The notes under the pieces: generated by a model | What the model saw: only the letters and a program-made list of their open reading frames with translations | Database searches by the model: none | Told to the model about the DNA's origin: nothing | Made by a program: the position numbers and the translations under genes | NCBI GenBank assembly: GCA_038373865.1 | Contig: JAXGGA010000087.1 | Span: 291,383-355,382 of the forward strand | DNA length: 64,000 nt | Source: Uloborus plumipes | Lineage: Eukaryota > Arthropoda > Arachnida > Araneae > Uloboridae | Direction of reading: 5' to 3' | Shown here: piece by piece, positions 1 through 10,753 of the stretch | How the letters are laid out: each line of letters starts with the position of its first letter | How positions within the stretch are numbered: position 1 is the first letter of the stretch

Positions 1-923
1 CATCGCATTTCCATGTTTGGTCATTTGCAAAGAGCGTAAAAGATGTTTTACGTTGTTCCTGTACTTGTGTGCTCTAGAGTAAAAATTTATTATCGAGACT
101 ACGGAGTGGAAAGCAGAGATACATTTTAGAATTTTAATTATTTTAAGTTTATTTTACTGAATTAAGTTATGTGTGTTAATTATTATAAATCAAAATAAAT
201 TGGAGTTGCTTAATAATTCAGGATAATTAATATGAATAAGTATGAAGAGCAGCTAATTTGCGCTCATGTACAAAAAAGGAAACGGATAGTCTTTGATACT
301 GAAATTAAATTTTCATGGCTTATTTAAAAAAAGAAAAAAATATCGATACAAGAAGTTTTACTATCTGCTGACTGTTAGAAAAACATTTAACTTTCCATTT
401 GAAATCGAGAAAAAAAAATCTAAAAAAGAAAATGAATAGTCAATAGCTGTAAAATTATCCTTGTTGGATGTTACATCAAGGGTAGAGTGAAATAATTATT
501 TTTATCCTTAAAAAATATTGGTCACTGTAGCGTAAAGTCTGTAACGTAAATGTGCAACATATTGCATGTTAATTTTGTACTGCTTAAAAACACTGGAATA
601 ATTTTTGAGCCATTCCACGTGACAAAACGGGACAGCAGATTTTAGTCCATAAATACAAATAAAATAAGCTAGGATTTTCTAGTTGGTAGTAACTGTTAAG
701 ATTTGTCATGAGAATTACATGGAAAGTCGTTTACGTTATTCTGTACTTGTGTGCACGATATATTCTCCATTTTTGGTCATAATGGAGGGAAGGGGGGGGG
801 GGTAGATACTTTTCAAAATGATAACATACTCAAACTGCAACCGCTTATTCATTTCCAGTTTAGTTCATCACAATACTCGCACATAATAAGATATGCCTGT
901 ATGGAGCCATATACAAATAAAGC
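1..923. other. Intergenic repeat-like flank, no gene seen
   Basis: No coding region is supported. A short direct repeat is visible: about 25 bases at 48-72 recur with small changes at 732-755. The stretch at 607-635 (ccattccacgtgac...) resembles the terminal region of element A next door, so this is probably older transposon debris. A G-run lies at about 790-801. Confidence 0.5.
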
Positions 924-927
924 CATA

Positions 928-1824
928 GGGTAATTCCATGTGAAATCAACAAGCCTCAAAACTTGACCATCACCAATTTCAAAAAAAATTATAGGGTTGA
1001 TTACGTCTATAAAGTGATACAAAAAACTGATATTAAAAATTTTTTTCAGCTGTTAGTTTTTTGTGTGAGACCGCTTAAAAAACTCGAAAAATGGCAAAAA
1101 GTGAAATTTTGGTACATACAAAGACTCAATTTTCTCAGCTTCTATTGCAGCTAAAGTCTTTTGTTATATGTCATTTTAAAGCTCTTTAAACAGGCTTTCA
1201 TATGATATGTAACTTGACAAGATTTCGCGATGTTAATATTTCAAGGTCACCGAAAGCATAATTTGACCTTGAACATCTCAAAAAGTGCATTTCTTAAAAA
1301 TCTGAAAAAATATATATATTACTTCATAATGTGGTGTATATGTGGTAAAATTTTCAGAATGGGACAGCAATGGGATCTGGACGAAAAATGGCATAGACTT
1401 TTTACCCTCTTACCACTTTATTGCAATGTCTATGGCTACTGAAGAGATATAATACAGAAATCCTGCAAACTGTGAAATGTTATTTACAAGTAACGGTTGT
1501 CTATAATGTTCAATTGTGCAATATTGAAAATTAATTCATTTGATATGCTCATTTGCCCAATCGAACAACTGTCGTAGTGCCATGATTTGAGTGTCATAAA
1601 TCCTTTACAGACTGACTAAAGTTGCAAGTCTTTTATCAGTTCCACCCACGCCATCACAGGCACTTATGCCATGGGATTAGGCAAAAAAAATGCCACTCTG
1701 CTTTAATCCCAAAATATAACTCATGATAACTCAGGTTAAGAAAATCCGGTCTATTTTTGTACCGTGAGGCAGCTCCATCACTGAAGTAATAGATCAAGCT
1801 CATTTTGGCGGCAAAATGAGACTG
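928..1824 (+). repeat. Left arm of palindrome A
   Basis: Reverse complement of the right arm. A 70-codon open stretch at 1230-1442 on the plus strand recurs almost identically on the minus strand at 2900-3115. This arm also carries, on the minus strand near 1655-1690, a second copy of the HG.SACDGVGG block found in the right-arm pseudogene. Confidence 0.85.
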
Positions 1825-1904
1825 CGTGAAATTTATAAGGCACTTCTGTCCTGGATTTCAATAACTCAAGGACAGGATTGAAGAAGCATTTGAAATGAAT
1901 TGCG

Positions 1905-2843
1905 TTGAAAGCGTCTCCTATAAACAATGGATGCAAGTTAAGAGAAGAACATGTCTTGAGACATTGGTCAAGTGTACAGAAGAATTTATTGATTCTCTTT
2001 TTGAAGAACTTCCTAAACTCATTCAGCGCTCGTTTCTTGCTACTCAACAGTCTAGCTCTATCTTACTTATCTGAAAGATATCAGTCTCATTTTGCCACCA
2101 AACCAAGCTTGATCTATTACTTCAGTGATGGAGCTGCCTCACGGTACAAAAATAGACCGGATTTTCTTAACCTGAGTTATCATGAATTATATTTTGGGAT
2201 TAAAGCAGAGTGGCATTTTTTTTTTTTTTTTTGCCTAATCCCATCATGGCAAAAGTGCTTGTGATGACGTGGGTGGAACTGGTAAAAGACTTGCAACTTT
2301 AGTCAGTCTGTAAAGGATTTATGACACTCAAATCATGGCACACGACAGTTGTTTAATTGGGCAAATGAGCATATCAAATGAATTAATTTTCAATATTGCA
2401 CAATTGAACATTATAGACAGGAAGAACAGGCTTTGAAATCCAGAAAAATGACGACAAGTACAATACCAGGCACTCAGAGTCTTCATTGTTTTATGCCATT
2501 GAATAGGAATCAGGTGCAAGTGAAAGTATATTTAATTTCCAACACAATAAGGATCGAACGTACTACAACTATCAAATGCGATCTTGATTGCTCAGATATG
2601 GTTGGATTCTTGACCTGCAGGTATAATGGATGTTGGAGGCTGGGGCGCGTCTTAGACACAGATGAAGAAAATCAAAATTTGAAAATGCTGTTGCATCCTC
2701 ATGGACCCTCAAATTCTTTCTACTATCCTGACTTTGAAAATGTTTTCAATGTGCCTATTAGTGCCGTTATTTCGAAAGTAGACCTTAGGAGAAAGGCAAC
2801 AGGAATGATTTATTACCTCTCAAATCAAGAAATGGAATGTGCC
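1905..2843 (+). pseudogene. Decayed transposon-type protein gene (SDGAA..YKNRPDFLNL / HGKSACD.VGG family)
   Basis: An open stretch from 1905 encodes FSDGAASRYKNRPDFLNL followed by KAEWHF. A T-homopolymer at 2216-2231 then shifts the frame. After the shift the sequence resumes as HGKSACDDVGGTGKRLAT near 2245-2298, then an IPGTQSLHCFMPLNRN block near 2465-2510, and a WRLGRVLDTDEENQN...LLHPHGPSNSF...RRKATGMIYYLSN block in 2630-2830. From memory, this order of blocks matches a large family of uncharacterised invertebrate proteins of suspected transposon origin, in which the SDG and CDG aspartates and the HGK motif are conserved. The gene is broken by the homopolymer shift and at least one further frame change near 2560-2600. 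Inference: it is the decayed transposase or accessory gene of element A. Family membership is fairly secure; the enzymatic role is not. Confidence 0.6.
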
Positions 2844-3416
2844 AACCGTTACTTGTATATAACATTTCACAGTTTGCAGGATTTCTGTATTATATCTCTT
2901 CAGTAGCCATAGACATTGCAATAAAGTGGTAAGAGGGTAAAAAGTCTATGCCATTTTTCGTCCAGATCCCATTGCTGTCCCATTCTGAAAATTTTACCAC
3001 ATATACACCACATTATGAAGTAATATATATATATTTTTTTCAGATTTTTAAGAAATGCACTTTTTGAGATATTCAAGGTCAAATTATGCTTTCGGTGACC
3101 TTGAAATATTAACATCGCTAAATCTTGTCAAGTTACATATCATATGAAAGCCTGTTTAAAGAGTTTTAAAATGACACATAAAAAAAGACTTTAGCTGCAA
3201 TAGAAGCTGAGAAACTTGAGTCTTTGTATGTACCAAAATTTCACTTTTTGCCATTTTTCGAGTTTTTTAAGCGGTCTCACACAAAAAACTAACAGCTGAA
3301 AAAAAATTTTAAATTAGTTTTTTGTATCACTTCATAGACGTAATCAACCCTATATTTTTTTTTGAAATTGGTGATGGTCAAGTTTTGAGGCTTGTTGATT
3401 TCACATGGAATGACCC
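2082..3416 (-). repeat. Right arm of palindrome A
   Basis: Inverted copy of 928-1824, plus an extra segment (2420-2842) missing from the left arm. It holds most of the decayed protein gene. Confidence 0.85.
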
Positions 3417-3420
3417 CATA

Positions 3421-5380
3421 AATCATCGTCTCTTTAAGTGGCGATACACTCAAACGCGCCATATTGGGTCCTTCCGCCACTTTCTCCGTATCTCTATAAC
3501 AGAGAAATACGGAGTTTCGCTTCATGAAAAGTATATTTTTATAACGAATGCCTACAGATTTCTAATCTTTAGTCGATAAGAAACATATCAAAATGTTGGT
3601 TTTTACCTTGCTAAAAAAATTTTATTTTTAAACCGCATTCTAGTAAATAGGTGTTTTGACAGAATTTTCTATCAAATTTAAAATTAATTTCAATTACTTT
3701 ATCTTTAAAAATAATTTCTGAGTTTCAAATTACTTGAAATGGTTCAAGTATGCGAGCTATTATTAGAAATATGGTGTAGTAAAACAATAGTTATCTAAAT
3801 TAACTATGTCACGAATTGTTTGTAACATGGGCAACAGTTTGAACTTATTCGTATAAAATATTATAATATATATTACTAATATGTGTGGTTTTATTATTGA
3901 ATATCATTTAATTCTTAAAAATTGTAAAATTCCTTTTTGCCTTAATAAGGTTTATTTTCCGCATTGCTCTTCATGTTTTCCTTACATTTTATCAACTCTT
4001 ACTTGTTTGTGGTGGCGATTTTAAATTAAAGAAAAACGTCTTGTTTAAGCTGGATTTTTAAAGTATATTAATTCTTAAAATTTCAACAAACTGATAATAA
4101 AATGTTTCATTTCGTTTTAAGTCAACTAAACAGAAATAATTTTAAAAAATCATTTGATAATAGTCGGAAGTCAAATAAAAGAACTCAGAGTACATCTGTG
4201 ATGAACTGTTAATGAATTTTAATAAATAAATAGACAATAGGACAAATTATATATTTCATGAGAGATTACCGCTTAAAAGTAAAGATTGAACAAAACGATT
4301 TTTCTGCACAAAAAAAAAGAAAGAAAGAAAGAAAATATTCAGATTTTTGTATTAATTGTCTTGAATTGCATGTTACTGTAATCTCAAAGAAACTAATTTT
4401 CTTACTGAATAATTTCATATTTTTTAAGCCAAATACTTGCTTCAATGTTAATTTTTTTGCACGAAATAAATAGATCAGAAACTTGGGTACACACTAAAAC
4501 GTATGTCTACGACTCATATAAAAGCAAAACAACGCGTTCTAAAAATAATTTCAATAAACTTATCAAGAAAGTTTTAAACTAAATAAGAAATAGAGAATGA
4601 AAAAAATAATTAGTATTTTTAAATTTTGACGACTTTTTCATCATCTTAATATCAGAACAAACAGTTTTAAAAACAAGGCAACTCTGTTCGAGGTACCACA
4701 ATGTTTGAAAGAACTATATATTATGATTTTCTTAATTTATCTAATGATCCTATTAAAATTAACAAACTATCGGATAATTCCGTAAAAAGTAAAAATATTA
4801 CAATTTCAACAGAAGCTACACATATTACATAAAATTACACAAAAGTATTGATGAAAACATTTAAATTACATAATCTATCAATGTATTAAGTTATAATAAG
4901 TATTGAATGTAAAGTAATGATCATTTCATGTATTTCTACATTTGTGATTAAGTTGTACATCCCAATATGAAGCGGGAAAATTACTCGTGTAAGACTTACT
5001 TTTTCTTGCAACTAAGTTATCACCTTTTTGAAAATAAAAGTTAAATGAGCAACCGGAGCAAACGGGGTCAAATTTGAAAGCACATTCAGCTGCATCTGAA
5101 ATTCGGGCGGCGGGAAGCTGGTAAAACGAAAAATTAAAAACAAGGAGTTACTTAAAAAAAAGTACATGATTTAAATCAAACAGAGCACTTCTGTCATTTT
5201 TTAGGGGAAGCCACACCTGAAATAACTTAGGGCTCCGTTAAGTCTAAATCCTTCATTATGTAAAACAATTCCGAAAAAACAGAAATGTAGAATTTGAAAC
5301 TAATATTTAAGCGTGTTCTTCATGCGGTGTTTGAACCGAGCAATTATGTGTGGGATGTCGAAATAATAATTCACAAACAT
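3421..5380. other. AT-rich intergenic region, no gene seen
   Basis: No coding region, RNA gene or element with two ends was recognised. The start (3425-3530) has a GC-richer patch with near-duplicated ctccgtatctc/gaaatacggag. The remainder is A/T-rich with short A-runs and a degenerate GAAA tract near 4310-4335. Confidence 0.4.
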
Positions 5381-5777
5381 ATCGTCGCTTTGAAAAAATA
5401 ACGCTGCAACTCAAAAAAAATCGAAAAATGACATTTTTATATCATTTTGTTCAGAAAAAATCGCTCTTTATGATGATCAAGGTTACAACTCAAAAGTGTC
5501 AAAAATATCCGCTAGGGAGCAATTTTTGGAGAACACTGATGTAACTCAAACTACCTTCACTCTTTTTAAAATTACGTCATTAGTTAAAATGCCATTGAAG
5601 TCAATCATGCTACATTAAAAAAGAGATTAAAATGCGGCTTTTTAATGCTAGTTTCATTAAAATAGTCGCAATAGTTTTGAGCACAAGCGTGATAGAAGTT
5701 TCTGAAAAGTTAAAAATTGCTCTCCTGAAAAATGGCCTTTTTTGAGTTGCAGCGTTATTTTTCCAAAGCAACGATAT
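5381..5777. repeat. Inverted repeat, about 40-bp arms
   Basis: The sequence from 5381 to 5422 (cgctttgaaaaaataacgct...) reappears inverted at about 5737-5777 (...agcgttatttttccaaagc). The arms match at most positions and enclose about 320 bp. Weaker inverted similarity (AATTTTTGGAG against TTGCTCTCC contexts) continues inward. This could be a small MITE or a decayed inverted duplication; no target duplication was found. Confidence 0.5.
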
Positions 5778-5877
5778 GATGTAAAACATGGACAAATTTT
5801 ACGGAAAATTTGCATATGAGTGTGCTATCTTATTATTTCAAGTAAGTATGAAGCATTTCATGAATTTACCATAAATA

Positions 5878-5905
5878 CACCTCATATTCAAAATATTAGA
5901 ATAAT
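5878..5905 (+). repeat. Left TIR of Tc1-like element
   Basis: 28-bp inverted repeat, identical over its length to the complement of 7539-7566 and preceded by TA. Confidence 0.9.
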
Positions 5906-6073
5906 GAAATTTTTTTTACGAATTAAAAACATCGATTGGTAATGCAATGTCTTTAAACGCAAATATGCAAACGACGATTTTATTTAAGACTTGTTGTTGA
6001 TTAAATGTATTTATTATCTTGAAATTAATATCATATGTGAAGAGATGAATAGAAAAAAAATATTTTGAAATGT

Positions 6074-6120
6074 CAAAATATTAGAATATTTTTTCAAGTG
6101 GTTCAAAATATTAGAATATT
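6074..6120 (+). repeat. Paired subterminal transposase-site-like repeats
   Basis: Two identical 17-bp copies of CAAAATATTAGAATATT, 30 bp apart. They share their core (CAAAATATTAGAAT) with the TIR, as expected for inner transposase binding sites. Confidence 0.8.
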
Positions 6121-6240
6121 TCACATTAATTCTTATTTCATCATCACTAATTCATGACGGGTGGCATCATTGATAAAATGCAGACGATTTTATTTAAAAG
6201 TAGAGATCTCTTTGCAGTTTGTTTGATTTTTGATCTTGAA

Positions 6241-7275
6241 ATGGGTCGTGTGAGGGATATTCCTGAATCAATTAAACTGTGTATAGTGGATTTGTACCGA
6301 CACGGTAAAAATCAATGTGATATTGCAAATTATTTATGCTGTTCGCAATCAAGCGGTAGCAATATACTAACACAGTATTTGAAAAATGGAAATTTTCAAA
6401 TTAATCGCCAAAATGGCGGTCGAAAACCAAAATCATCTGCTAGAGATGAGAAGAAACTGAAAGGTATTGTTAAGAAAAACCGTTTCAAAAGTGTGAAATT
6501 CTTGCACCGAAAATGGAAAGATGGAGGAATTGAAGTTTCTATGTCGACAACATTAAGACGTCTTCATAAATTTAAGTTTGAATCGCGTGTACCAAAAACA
6601 AAACCTCTCATGATTGTGAAACAAAAACGTACAAGATTGAATCGGTGTAAATCAAGACGTTTATGGAGCGAAGACGATTGGAAAAAAATATTATTCAGTG
6701 ATAAAAGTATGCTTTGTGTTTCATATGGTCATCAAGGTATTGGAGTTTGGAGAATGCAGCAAGAAGCATTTGATAAAGAATGTCTTAAACGCCCGGTGAA
6801 ATTTGCTGCTAGTGTGGCTAGTGAGATGACTTGGGGTTGCATGAGCGCAAAAGGACCTGGAAAGTTATGCATCGTCTACGAAAAGGTTAATTCTCAGATA
6901 TATCAAGAAATATTGGAATATTACATGATTCCTTCGTCAGAAGATTTGTTTGAAGATGATTTCATCTTTCAACGAGATTTAACTTCATCTCAGACATCAG
7001 TGGTGACTAAGAATTGGTTCAATCAGAGCAACATTAAGGTACTTCCTGGCCCACCAAAGTCACCAGACCTTAATCCCATCGAAAATTTGTAGCATATAAT
7101 GAAGAAAAAACACCGAGAAAATCCTCCTTCAAATAAAACTGAGTTAGAGGCACGTACATAGTCTATTTAGTCTAATATTGATCGAAATGTTTGCAAGCAA
7201 CTTGTTTGTAGCATTTCAAATCGATTGAAAGGTGTTGTTAAAGCTAAAGGGGATGCTACAAAGTATCAACTGCAA
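6241..7275 (+). pseudogene. Tc1-like (DD34E) transposase, inactivated by in-frame stops
   Basis: The open stretch runs to a TAG at 7090-7092. I take ATG 6241 (MGRVRDIPES) as the start, because Tc1 transposases begin shortly before the first helix-turn-helix; an upstream ATG at 6154 adds unrelated residues. Paired HTH motifs span residues 1-110 with a GGRKPKSS linker. Catalytic blocks are FSDKS (first Asp), FQRDLTSSQ (second Asp) and SPDLNPIENL (Glu). The second Asp and the Glu are separated by 34 residues, the DD34E signature. The stop falls exactly where Trp normally follows IENL (TGG to TAG). Two more TAGs follow in frame at 7159-7161 and 7168-7170, after which coding similarity (KQLVCSISNRLKGVVKAKG) continues to about 7275. 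Only nonsense changes were seen, no frameshift. Confidence 0.9.
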
Positions 7276-7538
7276 TTTATTTCATATTCATACAATAATA
7301 TTTTGCATAAAATAAAATATTATAATACTTTGAACTTGAACCAATGTTAATTGTATTCTATAATTTTATTTTTTTCAGAAGTCTATTGCAATATCTAGTT
7401 TATTATTATTTTACATATTGTTTACGTTAAAATATTATATAAGCATTCCAGATTTCATTTATAAGCAATTTAATTGCAATAACTGAGTATGAAAAATAAA
7501 TAAACGGAACATTATTTCCATTTTATCACTTTTTCTCA

Positions 7539-7566
7539 ATTATTCTAATATTTTGAATATGAGGTG
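7539..7566 (-). repeat. Right TIR of Tc1-like element
   Basis: Inverted partner of 5878-5905, followed by TA at 7567-7568. Confidence 0.9.
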
Positions 7567-7568
7567 TA

Positions 7569-9843
7569 TATAGTACTGTTAATTAACAAAACAAACATAA
7601 GTTTTTTATTCTTGCTAGTTAATTTTTATGAATGCTATTTTTTTTTCTTTTTTGCAGTTATGAGCTAAACATCAGATTGATTTAAATATTTTACTTATTT
7701 TATTTATGAAATCAAAATGTAAGAGCTAAACTTTTTAATACAAATCCTTGCATCACTAAAGGCATGAAAAAGTGCTCGAATGCACACCAAAGCATCTCAA
7801 TGTTATGGAAAAAGCTTGATAAAGAAAAGAATTACGAAGCGAAAACAACAAATATATCTAATGCTCTAACACAGAGAAACTGCTGAGCGGAGACCCAAAA
7901 TGCTACGCGAAACCCACGTGCCGGCCGATCTCCAATCACAGTCGAAAGCGGCATTCCGTGCGTATCTCAAACAGTGTCGCCACTAAATAGACGTCATTCA
8001 GGTCTTTAATTACAAACACTGCCCCCTCCATTTGAAACACCTTTACAATTTTGGTTTTCGCAGGAGGTTGAGCTTTGCAGTTTCAGTACAAGATAAAAGT
8101 TTGTAAATGCTCTTGGCACCACAATTTTCGATGTTTTAATCATTTTTTTGTTCGGTATTTCATATTTTTCGGTAATTGTTTTTTACTCTTTCATCAGGCT
8201 TCTTTCATTTTATTTACTGTACCTATGATTTGTATTTTATATTAATATGCTGATTAAAATTTCCTAATTAGAGTTTTTACTTAATTTATTTTATCTGAAG
8301 TGAGAAAATTACTTTTGACAATCCAAAAAAAAAATACTTATAAGAACCTTATTAAAAATACTAATAATATATTTCATAAACAATAATCATCACTGAAATT
8401 AGCGTAAGTTTATATTACTTAAAATGCACTACAATTCTGAAATATACTTTTATTCTACCTCGTCCCTCAAAACAGTTACAAGATAACGTAAAAGAGAACA
8501 TAATTAATACTTCTTATAACGAAAATCCACTGCCACATACCCAGTGATGCAGTTGGCAGCAATGTTTAGGGGAACTCTCCTTGAGTTATGGGGGACCCAC
8601 CAAAGAAAAATGGTTTGAAAACAATTGACATATTTGCATTTTTTACAATTAAAAAAACAAATACCGCTTCCTTCCCATACTACAGAATTGTACATACACC
8701 TTAAAAACAACAATAAAAAAAAACCCAGAATGTTCAATTGTCACCTCCTGACCCCCTTAAACAACGAACCTGCTTTTATCACAAATAAGATAAAAGTAAA
8801 GTTTGATTTCGCTTAAAGTTGTCTTTCCTTTTCAAAAACCTTTCTACTTTCCATGTTCTAGACCTGATAATAATTCTTTAACACACACACGAACAAATGA
8901 TTTTGATTAGTGTAAAACCATCTTTCACGAGCTTTGCAGATGACAGAAAAAGGGACTGAGATCGTGAAAGGGGGCAGACGATAAAATTGCGCCGTAACTT
9001 CCATTTTTCAATAGAACTCGCTAAATCTGGCGACTTCTCTTAAAATTTCAGCAGACTTTAAGACCTTATAATTTGATACCGGTAGCAAAATTGCATGCGT
9101 CCAGAAACATGTTTTACAATGCTCCTTCGATTTGTACTCATTAAAAAATTATTCCATGATCGAGTGTTTTCCTGGTGAGGACCGTTTAATACATAGAAGG
9201 GGACAGTTGAAACATATTTGGTTGGTATGGCTAAAATAGCCTCATAATCGAGGTTTGACCAGAAGCCATCAAAATGTTCCATTCGATATGCAAATATATA
9301 TTTTGGAATAACTAAAAAGGATATTCTGTAATTGCTATGCGAATCAAGTAGGACTCATTACGGTCGTTGGGACAAGGAATGGCTCTTTCCCAATGGGCAC
9401 GTTCCCAGTCGGGAGTTCCAGATATAGACTGGTTATCTCAACATCAAAAAGAAGTGGATTACCGGAGAAATGCACCTAAACAGATCTCTCATTAATGGAA
9501 ATTTGAGATGTGTGGATTTTTTGAGTGAATTTAATCTCTTTCTTGCAGCTCTCTGGAACTCCTGAAAAAGGTAACATTTCTTACTCATCAGAGAATATCC
9601 ATAATGAGTTTATTGACCAAATGGGTCCTAAAATAATATATTGTGTTAAATGAGCAAAAATATTCGTCAATCAGCGTTCACAGTTCGCCCGACCCGTCTC
9701 ATGTTGACCAGCTATTTTCTATAATTTGGTACGTGAAAGACAGTGTTCCAGTAAAGAAAAGGTTCTCGAAGTTTCTGCTGCACCGGGACTTGAAATAGAA
9801 ATAAACCTCGAACTTGCAACACTTTGTCAATTTCAACAAACAA
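7569..9843. other. Intergenic region, no gene seen
   Basis: No supported gene. 7870-8060 is locally GC-richer (ccgatctccaatcacag...) but has no open frame worth calling. 8500-9060 and 9060-9640 hold only short overlapping open stretches on both strands with no recognisable motif. Confidence 0.4.
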
Positions 9844-10059
9844 CACTGCTCAAAACAATTAGGAGAGCAAGCAAAAAAATGAAGAAAACCGTGCAAGACA
9901 GCCACGGATTGGCGTACAATGGATAGTACGCGTGTATCAATGCACAATACAGAAAAAAGACCTAAAAACTTTGGAATTAATCTTTACTTCTTTGAAAATG
10001 TGGAAAAAACATAAAAAGGTGATTTTGGGCAACATTTTGGATACATGTAAAAAATAAAA

Positions 10060-10265
10060 AAAAGGTACTGTTTAGACATGTTGCATGTGTTTCATAAGGC
10101 GTGTGGTCTCCTTGAACAGCTAAGACTGCTGCACACCTGTTTGGTATGGATGCGATACGCTTATGGGTCTGAATTTGGGGAGTACTGTTCCACTCCTCAA
10201 GAAGTGCAATCTCCAAGTCTCGGACAGTAACAGGCGACCTTTGTCACTCAGCAATGCATCTTCAG
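10060..10265 (-). pseudogene. Tc1-like transposase, C-terminal part (downstream of BEL insertion)
   Basis: Minus-strand reading gives RCIAE, a stop, QRSPVTVRDLEIALLEEWNS, then RIASIPNRCAAVLAVQGDHTPY. This is the usual C-terminal tail of Tc1-like transposases (DLE.ALLEEW...SM.RRC.AV...GDHTPY). It continues the reading order of 16427-16840, separated from it only by the BEL element. An in-frame TGA after RCIAE marks it as dead. Confidence 0.85.
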
Positions 10266-10556
10266 AGAAGAAAAAACTGGCGTGCAAAACTTCGAAGTTC
10301 TAATTCCACGAAAAAATAAACTTAAAACTTAAAAAAGGAACTGTTTAATTTGAAAAACTATGTACATTTTTACAGAGAAAACTTCATCATTCGAAACAAG
10401 AAATGGGACATCGATGGGTAACAATCTGTTACATCAGAAAGCTGCACGCTTCTATCGAAAGTTCAGTGGTATCTAAAAATGTGTGTCTCCTTTAGGAGCT
10501 CGCGGTCGGGAGCATGTGGACTGTTGCCATTCTAAATCTAATAAATTTTCCACACA
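10266..10556 (-). repeat. 3' LTR of BEL element
   Basis: Matches the 5' LTR at 16137-16426 at every position I compared, except one extra A in an A-run and the outermost base (A where TG..CA structure predicts T). On the element strand it begins TGTGTGGAAAAT. Confidence 0.93.
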
Positions 10557-10565
10557 CTCCCCACC
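10557..10565 (-). other. Polypurine tract of BEL element
   Basis: On the minus strand, GGTGGGGAG directly abuts the TGTGTGG start of the 3' LTR, the position of the plus-strand primer. Confidence 0.8.
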
Positions 10566-10753
10566 ATGAACTCCAAAAGGAGTTCATCAATTACTTCAAC
10601 TGATACATAAATTACAAATAGTAAATTCAAAAAATACAAATATCAATCAATAAATATGCAAAAATCAAACCAATTTCAAATTAGTGAAACTTATCAACAT
10701 AAATAATAAAAGTTAATTTTGAACTAGTTCATAAAGTCCAGTTCTAATAACCA

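Larger units (their letters stand above)
928..3416. mobile_element. Element A: inverted-duplication DNA transposon with 4-bp target duplication
   Basis: The two ends are inverted copies: gggtaattccatgtgaaatc at the left and the complement of gggtcattccatgtgaaatc at the right. The flanks are CATA at 924-927 and CATA at 3417-3420, a 4-bp target duplication. Reading inward, 928-1499 pairs with 2843-3416 and 1499-1824 pairs with 2082-2419. The arms therefore make a palindrome with a 257-bp centre (1825-2081). The left arm lacks about 423 bp present in the right arm (2420-2842), with TTG/TG microhomology at the break. The arms contain coding sequence, not only terminal repeat, so this looks like an inverted duplication of one half of an element. 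The superfamily is not identified; the terminus resembles those of elements B, C, D and G in this window. Confidence 0.8.
5878..7566 (+). mobile_element. Tc1-like transposon with TIRs and TA target duplication
   Basis: It is bounded by TA at 5876-5877 and 7567-7568. The terminal inverted repeats are 28 bp, beginning CACCTCATATTCAAAATA, at 5878-5905 and 7539-7566. Inside the left end, a 17-bp subterminal motif (CAAAATATTAGAATATT) that resembles the TIR occurs twice in direct orientation at 6074-6090 and 6104-6120, the IR/DR arrangement known in some Tc1-like elements. Total length is 1,689 bp. It carries one transposase gene broken by stops (see 6241), so this copy is non-autonomous now. Confidence 0.92.

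Noticed and set aside
1230..1442. A 70-codon ORF repeated in inverse at 2900-3115
   Set aside because: It is duplicated because it lies in the palindrome arms of element A; there is no start context or domain that supports a protein.
10556..10753. Envelope gene in the BEL element
   Set aside because: Fewer than 200 bases separate the end of pol from the 3' LTR and no ORF is present.
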